In this document: positions 8,276 through 16,607 of the stretch, in pieces | How the letters are laid out: each line of letters begins with the position of its first letter | Numbering within the stretch: the stretch's first letter is position 1 | From: Hyphomicrobiales bacterium | Lineage (GTDB): Bacteria; Pseudomonadota; Alphaproteobacteria; Rhizobiales; Beijerinckiaceae | Length of the DNA stretch: 64,000 bases | Assembly: GCA_900470095.1 (NCBI GenBank) | Contig: UBZM01000047.1 | Span: 19,752-83,751, forward strand | Direction: 5' to 3' | Notes under the pieces: generated by a model | Told to the model about the DNA's origin: nothing | The model's database searches: none | Seen by the model: the letters and a program-made list of their open reading frames with translations, nothing else | Translations under genes and position numbers: made by a program

Positions 8276-9043
8276 CTATTCGCCCGGCAGGAACGCGACG
8301 CGCCCCTCGCCGTCCCGCACCGTCTCGATCCCGACGCCGTAGAGCTCCATCAGACGTGCCGGAGTCAGCAAATCCTTCGCGATCCCGCTCGCCAGCATCC
8401 GGCCCTCGCGAATCATCATGACGCGGTCTGCATGCCGCAGCGCCTGATTGGGATCGTGCGTGGTGAAGAGCACGCCCAATCCTTCGGCCGCGAGGCGCCC
8501 GATCTGCGCCATCACCTTGCCCTGGTTGCCGAAATCGAGGCTTGCGGTCGGCTCGTCGAGAATGACGTAGCGTGGTTCCTGCGCCAGCGCCCGCGCGATC
8601 AGCACGAGCTGGCGCTCGCCACCCGAGATCTGCGTGTAGGGGCGCTCGGCCAACTCTAAGATGCCAAGACGCTCCAGCATGACCATCGCCACCTCGCGAT
8701 CATGCCGCGAGGGCGCGGCGAACAGCGCGCCATGAGCGGTGCGCCCCATCAGAACAACGGTGAAGACCGAGAAGGCGAAGGTTCCGGCATGTGCCTGCGG
8801 CACGTAGCCCAGCGCCCGCGCCCGCTCCGAGACTGTCAGGCCGGCAAGCGGCTTCTCGTCGAGCGTCAGCCCGCCGGCTTGCGGAGGCAGGAGGCCGAGA
8901 AGGGTTTTCAGCAGGGTCGTCTTGCCGCGGCCATTCGGCCCGAGCAGGGCAAGCACCTCACCCGCCCGCAGGGCCAGCGTGATCGCCCGGCCGATCTGGC
9001 GCTCAGGATAGCCATAGGCGAGATCGACGGCACTCAGGCTCAC
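8276..9043 (-). CDS. ABC importer ATPase, MolC/FecE/BtuD type
   Basis: This 255-residue ATP-binding subunit of a class II (BtuCD-like) importer has Walker A GPNGRGKTT (Arg replaces the usual Ala or Ser), Q-loop VPQAHAG, signature ISGGERQL, Walker B YVILDEPTASLD and switch His in TTHD. Its start overlaps the permease stop by 4 bp (9040-9043). It is the last gene of a minus-strand operon that also carries a ModA-like protein. This favours molybdate or tungstate (MolABC-like) over siderophore or cobalamin as substrate, but the subunit itself does not decide that. Confidence 0.88.
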   Translation of the reverse strand: MSLSAVDLAYGYPERQIGRAITLALRAGEVLALLGPNGRGKTTLLKTLLGLLPPQAGGLTLDEKPLAGLTVSERARALGYVPQAHAGTFAFSVFTVVLMGRTAHGALFAAPSRHDREVAMVMLERLGILELAERPYTQISGGERQLVLIARALAQEPRYVILDEPTASLDFGNQGKVMAQIGRLAAEGLGVLFTTHDPNQALRHADRVMMIREGRMLASGIAKDLLTPARLMELYGVGIETVRDGEGRVAFLPGE

Positions 9044-10053
9044 GACCAGCCTCCGCGGGCGGACGCGAGCAGCCAGATGAAGAAGGGCGTGCCGATCACC
9101 GCGGTGAGGATGCCGAGCGGCGTCTCGACCGGGCCGATCGTTCGCGCCAGCGTGTCGATGATCAGCAGGTAGCCGCCGCCGAGGATCGCGGAGGTCGGCA
9201 CGAGCTTGCCGAAATCGGGCCCGACAAGGAACCGCGCGAGATGCGGCACGACGAGGCCGACCCAGCCGATGATCCCGGCCGCCGCAACGCTCGCTGACGT
9301 AACCAGTGTCGCTGCCGCGACGATGGTCAGGCGCAAGGGGCCAGTGTTCAGTCCGAGCGCCCGCGCCTCCTCCTCCGGCAGCGACATGACATTCATGCGC
9401 CAGCGCAGGGCGATCAGAACCACGGAGCCGAGGGCGACCGGGCCGAGCAGCGGCAGGAGATCGGGCTTTGCGGCCCCGGCAAGGCTGCCCAGCAGCCAGA
9501 AGGTCATGGCTGGGAGCTGGTTATAGGGATCGGCCCAGTATTTCACGAGGCCGATCCCGGCGCCAAGCAGCGAGCCGATGACGACGCCGGTCAGGACGAG
9601 CGCCAGCACCGGGTCGCCGCGCCGGATGGTCGAGCCTACGACACAGACGGCGCCGACCGCGATCAACCCACCGATGAAGGCTCCGAGCTGGATGCCGACG
9701 ATGCCGAGCGAGAAATAGATGCCGACAACCGCGCCGAGCGCCGCGCCAGACGAAGCGCCGAGGATATCGGGTGAGACCAGCGGGTTGCGGAATAGCCCCT
9801 GAAACGCTGTGCCGGCGACCGCGAGCGCTGCCCCGCAGAGCATGGCCGCAATCACGCGCGGGCCGCGGATATTCCAGATCACCGTTTCCAGTTGCGGCGG
9901 CAGGCCCGACGGCTGACCGCTCACCCCCGCCCAGAGGATGCGCAGAAGATCACCGGGTCCGACCGGGAAGCGCCCAAGTGCGAAGGCAAGCACGACGCCG
10001 AGCGCGAGCAGGCCTACGGCGAACAGGTTTCCGCGCGCGGAGGATGGCGACAA
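9040..10053 (-). CDS. FecCD/BtuC-family ABC permease, MolB-like
   Basis: This 337-residue polytopic permease has the FecCD signatures: RGPRVIAAMLCGAALAVAG, FQGLFRNPLVSPDILGASSG and the late WVGLVVPHLARFLVG coupling segment. About ten hydrophobic helices are visible. The start is TTG at 10053, four bases past the TAA of the binding-protein gene; no better in-frame start is nearby. It forms the membrane channel for the adjacent ATPase and binding protein. Confidence 0.88.
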   Translation of the reverse strand: MSPSSARGNLFAVGLLALGVVLAFALGRFPVGPGDLLRILWAGVSGQPSGLPPQLETVIWNIRGPRVIAAMLCGAALAVAGTAFQGLFRNPLVSPDILGASSGAALGAVVGIYFSLGIVGIQLGAFIGGLIAVGAVCVVGSTIRRGDPVLALVLTGVVIGSLLGAGIGLVKYWADPYNQLPAMTFWLLGSLAGAAKPDLLPLLGPVALGSVVLIALRWRMNVMSLPEEEARALGLNTGPLRLTIVAAATLVTSASVAAAGIIGWVGLVVPHLARFLVGPDFGKLVPTSAILGGGYLLIIDTLARTIGPVETPLGILTAVIGTPFFIWLLASARGGWS

Positions 10054-10057
10054 GGGG

Positions 10058-11092
10058 TTAGCCTCGCCCGGTCAGGATACGGTCGAGTTGCGCGTCGGTC
10101 GGCCTCACCTGATAGAACAGCGTGTGGAATTCCCGTGCGAGCGGTCGGATATCCTCCGGGAACTGCGCGGGATAGAGCAGCTTCGCCAGCCACCACAGCC
10201 CGATCATCCGGTTGACCGAAGGCGGGAAATCGACCCAGCCAAAGGGCAGCTTCGGGGAGAGATGCACGCGGTGATCGCGCACCGCCCGGACATTCGCCCA
10301 GGCAGGATCGCTGGAGACGCCATCGGCGAAGACGGGATCGATGGTGACGATCACCTCTGGATTCCAGGACAGGATCTGTTCGAGCGAGACATTCGCAAGA
10401 CCGCTGCCCGGCGTCTCGGCCGCGACATTGCGCGCCCCGAGGAAGGACAGTGTCTCGACATTGATCGAGCCGCCGAGCCCCGTCTCCAGCCCGCGCGGTC
10501 CGCGCGCGTAATACACCGAGGGACGCTTCTCCCAGGGAATCGTCGCGATACGCCCCTTGATCATCGCCATTGCGGTCTCGCACCAGCGCGCCAGCGTCTC
10601 GGCCCGTTCGCCGCGTCCGGTCAGCTGGCCGAGGATGCGATAGCTTGCCGGAATCTGCTCGAAGCGACCGTCGAGCAGCGCATAGGGGATGCCGGTCTGC
10701 TCCTGGACCCGCATCGCCAGCTCGACATAGGTCCTGCCCGTCGAACCGGCATCGACAATCAGGTCCGGCTTGAGGCCGAGCACCGCTTCGAGATTGGCGC
10801 TGTTGCCGCGCCCTGTGATCCGACCGACTTCCGGCCTGTCGCCAATTCCAGGCAGCAGGAATTCGCGCTCCTCCGCGCGATTGGCGCGCGGCCAGCCGAG
10901 CAGCAGGTCGGGCGCAAGCGTATAGAGCGTGATGGCGGCCGGTGGCCCCGCCGGAAAGACGCGTTCGACCCGGGCCGGAATGGCGATCTCGCGCCCGGCG
11001 CCGTCGTGCACGGTTGCGGCACGCGCAATGCGCGGCGCGGCCAGCGCCGCGGCAAGGCCGCCCAGAACGGCACGACGGTCAGGTCCGCGCAT
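10058..11092 (-). CDS. Periplasmic metal/oxyanion-binding protein (class III, MolA/BtuF-like)
   Basis: This 344-residue protein has a cleavable N-terminal export signal; RRAVLGGLAAALAAPRIARA contains a twin Arg and an ARA cleavage site. The mature part is a TroA/BtuF-type two-lobe fold joined by a long helix, with ANLEAVLGLKPDLIVDAG and LSWNPEVIVTIDP marking the two lobes. It delivers ligand to the FecCD-type permease downstream. Its ATG lies 14 bp inside the preceding TrmO-like gene, so translation is coupled. Relatives bind ferric siderophores, cobalamin, or molybdate/tungstate (MolA); operon context favours the last. Confidence 0.82.
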   Translation of the reverse strand: MRGPDRRAVLGGLAAALAAPRIARAATVHDGAGREIAIPARVERVFPAGPPAAITLYTLAPDLLLGWPRANRAEEREFLLPGIGDRPEVGRITGRGNSANLEAVLGLKPDLIVDAGSTGRTYVELAMRVQEQTGIPYALLDGRFEQIPASYRILGQLTGRGERAETLARWCETAMAMIKGRIATIPWEKRPSVYYARGPRGLETGLGGSINVETLSFLGARNVAAETPGSGLANVSLEQILSWNPEVIVTIDPVFADGVSSDPAWANVRAVRDHRVHLSPKLPFGWVDFPPSVNRMIGLWWLAKLLYPAQFPEDIRPLAREFHTLFYQVRPTDAQLDRILTGRG

Positions 11093-11579
11093 GATGATGC
11101 TCCGTGCCGGCGCCCGATTGCGGGCAACGGTTCGGTTTTATGTCGAGAAGCGGCGTACCATCGACACAGTCGAGCCCGCGCACCCGCAGCGCGCCCTCCT
11201 CGACTCCGATGAGCCTGACCCGCGACAGGGCGATCGGGTTGGGGCGGACCGGCGAGCGCAACGCAAAAGTGCCGAGGAGCCGGCCGCTGGATTTCGGGCT
11301 CTGGGTCAGCAGATCCCTTCGGGCCAGGTTCATCCAGTACAGCAGGTCGAGATACGCGCAGGCTTCGACCCCGGCCAGCGCCGGCCACCAGGTCGCATCG
11401 ATTTCGACATGGCAGATCGGCCCCGATTCCGGGTCTCCACGCCGCGGGCATTGATCGCGTGAGGCGAAGGGCGTGCGCAGCCGGCCGATGAAGACGAGAT
11501 GCGCGTCCTGCCGATCGGGCAAGGCAGCGATGGTCTCGCCCGGTCGCGTCGCCTGCCAATCCATTGCTTGCTCCGTCAC
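11079..11579 (-). CDS. TrmO/TsaA-like tRNA (N6-threonylcarbamoyladenosine-37) methyltransferase family protein
   Basis: This 166-residue protein has the beta-barrel TsaA/TrmO domain. The signature TFALRSPVRPNPIALSRV matches the family motif FATRSPxRPNPIG with a conservative change, and DGTPLLDIKP follows. TrmO uses SAM to methylate t6A37 in tRNAThr(GGU). Copies embedded in metal-transport operons are known, and their real role is uncertain. It overlaps the ModA-like gene by 4 bp and the binding-protein gene by 14 bp, so it belongs to this transporter operon. A Cys-rich stretch (DQCPRRGDP, PICHVEI) could bind metal, which is speculative. Confidence 0.82.
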   Translation of the reverse strand: MTEQAMDWQATRPGETIAALPDRQDAHLVFIGRLRTPFASRDQCPRRGDPESGPICHVEIDATWWPALAGVEACAYLDLLYWMNLARRDLLTQSPKSSGRLLGTFALRSPVRPNPIALSRVRLIGVEEGALRVRGLDCVDGTPLLDIKPNRCPQSGAGTEHHHART

Positions 11580-12364
11580 TTCGACCCGCTATTCGGAAGA
11601 ACCGGCGCGGCAAAACCGTGTTTCGCCAGAATCTCCTGCCCCGCCTGCGACAGGATGAACATGGCAAGCCGATAGCCGTTTGGCGAGGCCGCGCTCATCA
11701 CGGTCAGCCCATAATCGGCCCCGACCGCGAGGGCGAGCGGCAACCGGACCAGCGTCACTCCGGGCTGCTCCCGGGCGAGCGGTTGGGCATTGGTGCAATA
11801 GGCCAGGAAGATATCGGCCTCGCCACGGGCGAGCTTGTGGCCATAGGCGTTGACGCCGTCAGGGGCGGCGACGCTGCTGGGACCGCCCGTCAGCTGCAGC
11901 GCCTTGGCTTCGAGCGCCGCCCTTGCACCGGGCTTCAAGGCTTCGGCCCGGGCGAAAACCTCAAAGGCGTAATCGCCGGAGGGATCTGCCTTCGGCGTCG
12001 AGGTGCCGAGCCTGATGGATGGATCGAGCATCCGCTCCAGCACTGTCTCGGCAGTGACCATCAGGCCCGGCCGAACGAAGGCGCAGAGTTCGTTGCGCGC
12101 GAAGAGCACGACCGGCCCGGCCAGGCCCGCTTCCGCCAGTGCAGCCGGGTGGTCCATGTTGGCGGAAGCGAACACCTCCGCCGCTTGGCCCTTGGCCAAC
12201 CGCTCGCGCAGCAATCCCGAAGGGGCATAGGCAGGTTCGACCTGAACCCCGGTCAGGGTTTCGAAAGCCTGGGCCACCTCGGTCAAGGCCGCGCGCAGGC
12301 TCCCGGCGGCATGGAGCAGGACCGGCTGCCGCCGTGGAGCCGCCGGGAAAGTGTCCTGCGCCAT
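11576..12364 (-). CDS. ModA-like molybdate-binding protein without signal peptide
   Basis: This 262-residue type II binding protein resembles ModA: LLHAAGSLRAALTEVAQAFE, then the ligand-loop region EVFASANMDHPAAL and the YGLTVMSAAS / LAMFILSQAGQEIL C-terminal part. The N terminus (MAQDTFPAAPRRQ) has no hydrophobic leader, and extending the frame upstream adds none. The product therefore looks cytoplasmic, unlike classical ModA. It may serve as a cytoplasmic molybdate/tungstate carrier or sensor coupled to the importer. The ATG overlaps the stop of a possible small ORF (TGATG at 12362-12366). Confidence 0.75.
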   Translation of the reverse strand: MAQDTFPAAPRRQPVLLHAAGSLRAALTEVAQAFETLTGVQVEPAYAPSGLLRERLAKGQAAEVFASANMDHPAALAEAGLAGPVVLFARNELCAFVRPGLMVTAETVLERMLDPSIRLGTSTPKADPSGDYAFEVFARAEALKPGARAALEAKALQLTGGPSSVAAPDGVNAYGHKLARGEADIFLAYCTNAQPLAREQPGVTLVRLPLALAVGADYGLTVMSAASPNGYRLAMFILSQAGQEILAKHGFAAPVLPNSGSK

Positions 12365-12501
12365 CAGCAGCTCGACGACGATGGGAGGGCGGATTGGCTC
12401 ATGCGCCGGCCTGCGTCGTAATGGCGAAGAAAGGCCATGAGCGCGGCGCCCTGCAATTCGGTGGTCGCGGTCTGCCCTTCGGCGCTGATCAGCTCTTTCA
12501 C
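12364..12501 (-). CDS. Possible 45-residue small ORF between methyltransferase-like and ModA-like genes
   Basis: A GTG at 12501 opens a 45-codon frame ending in a TGA that shares its A with the ModA-like ATG. The predicted peptide begins VKELISAEGQTATTELQG and contains GAALMAFLRHYDAGRR, which has a plausible helical, protein-like composition up to about residue 32. The Ser-rich tail looks less natural. The Shine-Dalgarno is weak. It fills the only gap in an otherwise overlapping operon. I do not recognise a family, and no function can be assigned. Confidence 0.35.
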   Translation of the reverse strand: MKELISAEGQTATTELQGAALMAFLRHYDAGRRMSQSALPSSSSC

Positions 12502-12507
12502 GGTAGC

Positions 12508-13434
12508 CTATCGATCATTGATCGTCTCACGCAGGTGCTCGGCCGAGGCCCGCCAGGATGACACGGTACTGGATGAGACGGTACCGATCGAGCAGCGACT
12601 TGTCGCCTTCGACGACGATGGCACAGCGCTCGCCCAGCCAATGCCTTCAGTTTCGCGCGCCTGGAAATTTCTCCAGGCGCAGACGCGGTGGACATATTCG
12701 CGGTCCCTTTCAGCTTCGCCAAAGGGCGCGACAAGCCAGTCCCAGCGTTCGTCAGGCGGCGGGAGCGGGACCCCGCGCGCCAGATCCAATTGGTCCCTCA
12801 CCGTGCCATCGCGGTCATGCTCGCGCATCTCGACATCGCTGATCAGGCAGACGCGCCCCGCGAAACGCGCAAGATCCTGGAGGTGCCAGGCGATGCAGCG
12901 CGCCGGCAGATCATCCGGGAGGGCGGCTGCGCGGTCCCCGTTCTCCTCGAGCCAGTCCTCGACCGGCCAGGCGAGCTGCGACATCAGGTTGGCCGAGATC
13001 ACCAGATCGACCTCCGTGTCCGCACTGAAATCGGCCAGCGGGTCGCTACGCCCCTGGCGCTCCCCCGCCAGCCAGCCCATGACGCCAGTCAGATCGCGCG
13101 TCACCAGTTCGGCATTTCGGCGCAATGCCATGCGCAACCGGACCTGGGGCAGGTGCACCGCATCGATCAGCACGACACGCTGAAAACGAGCGCAGAGCAG
13201 ATCGAGCGGCACGTCGCGCACCAATCCCGAGCCAAGCACGACGGCCGTGCGGTGCCGTTCGAGCTCGCCGACGATCTGCGTCACGACCGCCTGGCAGCGC
13301 TGGTGGTGCGGCGCCCAGCTCTCGCGCTGGCGCAACCCCCGCGCCCAGAGCGCCGTGCTCTCCCGCAACAGGCCGAGCTGCCGCGTCATCCGTCCGACCG
13401 GGGTCGCAAGGGTCAGCAGGAACTCAGCCAGCAT
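12508..13434 (-). CDS. SAM-methyltransferase-like protein, probable frameshift near the C terminus
   Basis: The product starts MLAEFLLTLATPVGRM; ATG 13434 is preceded by ACAAGG. It contains a Rossmann-like block TAVVLGSGLVRDVPL...VVLIDAVHL typical of class I SAM methyltransferases, then LVISANLMSQLAWP. The final ~40 residues in this frame are Ser/Thr-rich and unlike the rest. From about 12640 the adjacent frame instead reads natural-looking protein (LGERCAIVVEGDKS, then RYRLIQYRVILAGLGRAPA) and stops at 12527. A lost base, or loss of one CTGG unit in GGCTGG(CTGG)G near 12631-12641, would explain this. The gene heads the Mo-like transporter operon. Substrate unknown. Confidence 0.6.
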   Translation of the reverse strand: MLAEFLLTLATPVGRMTRQLGLLRESTALWARGLRQRESWAPHHQRCQAVVTQIVGELERHRTAVVLGSGLVRDVPLDLLCARFQRVVLIDAVHLPQVRLRMALRRNAELVTRDLTGVMGWLAGERQGRSDPLADFSADTEVDLVISANLMSQLAWPVEDWLEENGDRAAALPDDLPARCIAWHLQDLARFAGRVCLISDVEMREHDRDGTVRDQLDLARGVPLPPPDERWDWLVAPFGEAERDREYVHRVCAWRNFQARETEGIGWASAVPSSSKATSRCSIGTVSSSTVSSWRASAEHLRETINDR

Positions 13435-13497
13435 CGGACCTTGTGTCCGAAAAGATGAAGCGGCTTCCGGACGCAATCATGCGCGGCCTCGGTGTCT

Positions 13498-14631
13498 TCA
13501 GGTCAGTGCGCCGCGCCCCGCAACCGGCCAGAGCGTCTCGACATGCGCATCCGGACCGTGCAGCCCGCGCACGCCGACATACCAGTCATGCAGGTTCACC
13601 GTCGGGTCGCAATGGCCGGGAACGAGCAGGATGCGGTCGCCGCGATGCGGCAGGGCGATCGGATCGCCCGTGAGGACGCCATGCTCGTCGGAGGGTTTGG
13701 TATAAATCACGCCGTCGCGCTGGAACGGCATCGGCATGCCGGAATCGACCGCCGCCGCCTTGTGCCCGGCATCGACGATGGCGCGATCCGGCACGGGCTT
13801 GCTCATCACCCCGGCGAGGACGAAGAGTGCGTGTTCGAACGACCTGAAGGGGGTGCCGTCCGCCTGTCGATTGCGGGCGTAATCGGCATCCATGAAGATG
13901 TAGGAGCCGGCCTGGATCTCGTTCCAGATGCCGGACTGGCTTTCGAGCTCATAGGTACCTGTGCCGGCGCCGCTGACATATTCGCAGTTGAGGCCCGCCT
14001 GGGCGAGACGCTCCACCGCATTGCGGGCGAGCAGCCCGGCACGCTCGATCGCCTCGCGCCGCTCGTCGATCGAGCGCATATGCTGGGCAGAGCCATGATA
14101 GGCCTGAACGCCCGTGAAGCGCAGCGAGTTGCTCCGCGCGACCGCCTCGGCGATCCGGACCGCTTCGCCGACGGCCACGCCGCAGCGGCGCCCGCCAATA
14201 TCGAGCTCGACCATGACATCGAGCATCACGTCGTGCCGCGCCGCCGCCTCCGCTGCCTCGCGCACGCCCTCGGGATGGTCGACGCAAAGGCCGATCCGTG
14301 CGTTGCGCGCCAGCTTGGCGAGCCGGTCGAGCTTGGCCGGACCGACGATCTCGTTGGTGACCAGAACATCGCCGACACCGCCCGCAACGAGAATCTCGGC
14401 TTCGGAGACCTTCTGGCAGCACTGGCCGACGGCGCCATGCGCGATCTGTAGCAGGGCGATATCCGGGCTCTTATGGGTCTTGGCATGAGGACGAAGACGT
14501 ACGCCATGGGCCTGCGTATAGGCGGCCATGGCGACGAGATTCCGCTCGAAGGCGTCGAGATCGAGAACGAGCGCTGGCGTGTCGATCTCGGCGAAGCTCT
14601 GGCCGATCTGGGCCGGCGGGGGCGCGGGCAT
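13498..14631 (-). CDS. DSD1-family PLP enzyme (D-threonine aldolase / D-serine dehydratase-like)
   Basis: This 377-residue protein has an alanine-racemase-like N-terminal barrel with the PLP lysine motif RPHAKTHKS (Lys within about residues 50-53) and a C-terminal beta domain containing the metal-binding His and Cys in PGHCDPTVN. This is the fold of D-threonine aldolase, 3-hydroxy-D-aspartate aldolase and eukaryotic-type D-serine dehydratase. It cleaves or dehydrates D-3-hydroxy amino acids in the cytoplasm. The exact substrate cannot be decided. It is divergent from the ABC exporter gene, with 143 bp between them. Confidence 0.85.
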   Translation of the reverse strand: MPAPPPAQIGQSFAEIDTPALVLDLDAFERNLVAMAAYTQAHGVRLRPHAKTHKSPDIALLQIAHGAVGQCCQKVSEAEILVAGGVGDVLVTNEIVGPAKLDRLAKLARNARIGLCVDHPEGVREAAEAAARHDVMLDVMVELDIGGRRCGVAVGEAVRIAEAVARSNSLRFTGVQAYHGSAQHMRSIDERREAIERAGLLARNAVERLAQAGLNCEYVSGAGTGTYELESQSGIWNEIQAGSYIFMDADYARNRQADGTPFRSFEHALFVLAGVMSKPVPDRAIVDAGHKAAAVDSGMPMPFQRDGVIYTKPSDEHGVLTGDPIALPHRGDRILLVPGHCDPTVNLHDWYVGVRGLHGPDAHVETLWPVAGRGALT

Positions 14632-14774
14632 GGGTGTACGCTATCTCCGGAATCAGTTGCAGCACTGTGGCTATGGGACGCCAGCTTCTTGTCTGGAACA
14701 AGACCGGAGCGCGAAGAGCCACCCCGCCGCCGTGCCAGTGGCATATCGCGGTCGACCATGTTAGGCCCCGCGCC

Positions 14775-16595
14775 ATGAAGATCGGCCGCGTTACCGACGA
14801 CACCTTTGCGCTCTTCGCCCGCGTCTGGCGCGAGCGCGTCAACGCCTACCTGCCCCAGATGGCGATGATCCTGGCACTTGTGGTGGTGATCGCCGCGACA
14901 ACCAGCTTCTACCCGCTGCTCATCAAGGCGGCCTTCGACGCCTTCGCCGACCCCCTATCGGCGGAAGCGACGGGCTTCGTGCGCCGAATGGAGCGTCTCG
15001 TCTCAAAGTCGATCGGCATCGAAATCGGCGTGGTCAATGCCGTTGCCGTCGTCGTCGTCATCGTTACGGCGATCAAGGGCTTCTCGCTGCTCACGCAGAC
15101 CGTGATGACCAATAGCGTCGTCAGCCGAATCGAAGCGGATATGCAGTCCGCGCTCTACGCGCATCTGATCGATGCCGACCTTGCACAGCTCCAGCGCGAA
15201 AACCCCGCGTCGCTGACCCAGCGCTTCACCACCGACTTCACCTATGTGAAGGAGGCATTGACCCGGATCATCAACATTGCCGTGCGCGATGTCATGACCT
15301 CCATCGCACTGGTCGGGGCCCTTCTCTGGATCGATTGGCAGATGACCCTTGTCGTCCTGCTGATCGCGCCGATCGTCGCGCGCCCGATCGGCCGGATCGG
15401 CAAGAAATTGCGCCGCATGGCGATGTCGCAGCAGGAGCAGACAGGCATCATGGCAAGCCTCGTCACCGAGAGCTTGCAAGGTGCCCGCGTCGCCAAGACG
15501 GATTCGCTCGAGCCCTATCTCAAGGCGCGCGCCGCGCATGCCTTCGAGACGATCCGCTCCCTCAAGATGAAGGCTGCCAATGCCCGCGGCCGGCTCGATC
15601 CTCTGCTAGAGGTCGCCGGTGGCATGGCGGTCGCTGGCGTCCTCGCCGCCATCGGCGTCAGGATCACTGCGGGCACCAGCACGATCGGCGATTTCACCGG
15701 CTATGTCTCGGCGCTGCTGCTCGCGGCGCAGCCGATGCGTTCGCTCGGCAACCTCAACGCCATCCTGCAGGAAGCCGGAGCCTCGCTGAAACGCTACTAT
15801 GCCCTGATTGACGAGAAGCCTTTGGTCACCGAGCGGCCCGGTGCGCAGCCCCTCAAGGTCGGCGCCGGCGAGATCGCCTTCCGGCACGTTCGCTTTCGCT
15901 ATCGCGATGATGCCCGCGCCCTGGAGGGCATCGATCTCGTCGCACAGGGTGGCAAGATGACGGCGCTGGTCGGTCGCTCCGGCTCCGGCAAGTCGACGCT
16001 GCTCACGCTCGCGCCGCGCCTTTACGACCCGAACGAGGGCCGCATCGAGATCGACGGGCAGGATCTGCGCGACGTCACGCTCGCCAGCCTGCGGGGCCAG
16101 ATCGGCGTCGTCAGCCAGGATGTCATGCTCTTCGACGATACGGTGCGGGCCAATATCGCCTTTGGCCGACCGGGAGCGAGCGAGGCCGAGATCATGGCCG
16201 CCGCCAGGGACGCAGCAGCGCATGATTTCATCATGGCCATGCCCGATGGCTACGATACGCAGGTCGGTGAGCGCGGTTCGAAGCTGTCAGGCGGCGAACG
16301 CCAGCGTGTCGCCATTGCTCGGGCCATCCTGAAGGATGCGCCAATCCTGCTGCTCGACGAGGCGACGAGCGCACTCGACACCGAGTCAGAGCGGCTCGTC
16401 CAGCAGGCGCTCGCCCGGCTGATGAAGAACCGCACGACGCTGGTGATCGCCCATCGCCTCTCGACCGTGCGCGAGGCCGATCTCATCGTCGTGCTGGAAG
16501 AGGGCCGGATCGTCGAGACCGGTAGCCATGACGCCCTGATCGAGCATGATGGCACCTATGCCCGGCTGCACCGGCTGCAATTCACCGAGAACTGA
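14775..16595 (+). CDS. ABC exporter, fused membrane and ATPase domains (MsbA-like)
   Basis: This 606-residue half-transporter has an N-terminal six-helix type IV exporter domain (about 25-330) and a C-terminal nucleotide-binding domain. The latter carries Walker A GRSGSGKST, Q-loop GVVSQDVMLFD, signature LSGGERQRVAIAR, Walker B ILLLDEATSALD and the H-loop IAHRLST. It would homodimerise in the inner membrane and export lipid or hydrophobic substrates. The start ATG 14775 (MKIGRVTDD) is chosen because upstream in-frame sequence lacks exporter character. No accessory gene adjoins it. Confidence 0.9.
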   Translation: MKIGRVTDDTFALFARVWRERVNAYLPQMAMILALVVVIAATTSFYPLLIKAAFDAFADPLSAEATGFVRRMERLVSKSIGIEIGVVNAVAVVVVIVTAIKGFSLLTQTVMTNSVVSRIEADMQSALYAHLIDADLAQLQRENPASLTQRFTTDFTYVKEALTRIINIAVRDVMTSIALVGALLWIDWQMTLVVLLIAPIVARPIGRIGKKLRRMAMSQQEQTGIMASLVTESLQGARVAKTDSLEPYLKARAAHAFETIRSLKMKAANARGRLDPLLEVAGGMAVAGVLAAIGVRITAGTSTIGDFTGYVSALLLAAQPMRSLGNLNAILQEAGASLKRYYALIDEKPLVTERPGAQPLKVGAGEIAFRHVRFRYRDDARALEGIDLVAQGGKMTALVGRSGSGKSTLLTLAPRLYDPNEGRIEIDGQDLRDVTLASLRGQIGVVSQDVMLFDDTVRANIAFGRPGASEAEIMAAARDAAAHDFIMAMPDGYDTQVGERGSKLSGGERQRVAIARAILKDAPILLLDEATSALDTESERLVQQALARLMKNRTTLVIAHRLSTVREADLIVVLEEGRIVETGSHDALIEHDGTYARLHRLQFTEN

Positions 16596-16607
16596 AACGC
16601 GCCGATC

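Noticed and set aside
8276-11092. Ferric-siderophore importer
   Set aside because: Possible from the FecCD fold alone, but operon linkage to a ModA-like protein and absence of a TonB receptor nearby favour a molybdate/tungstate-type system; not excluded.
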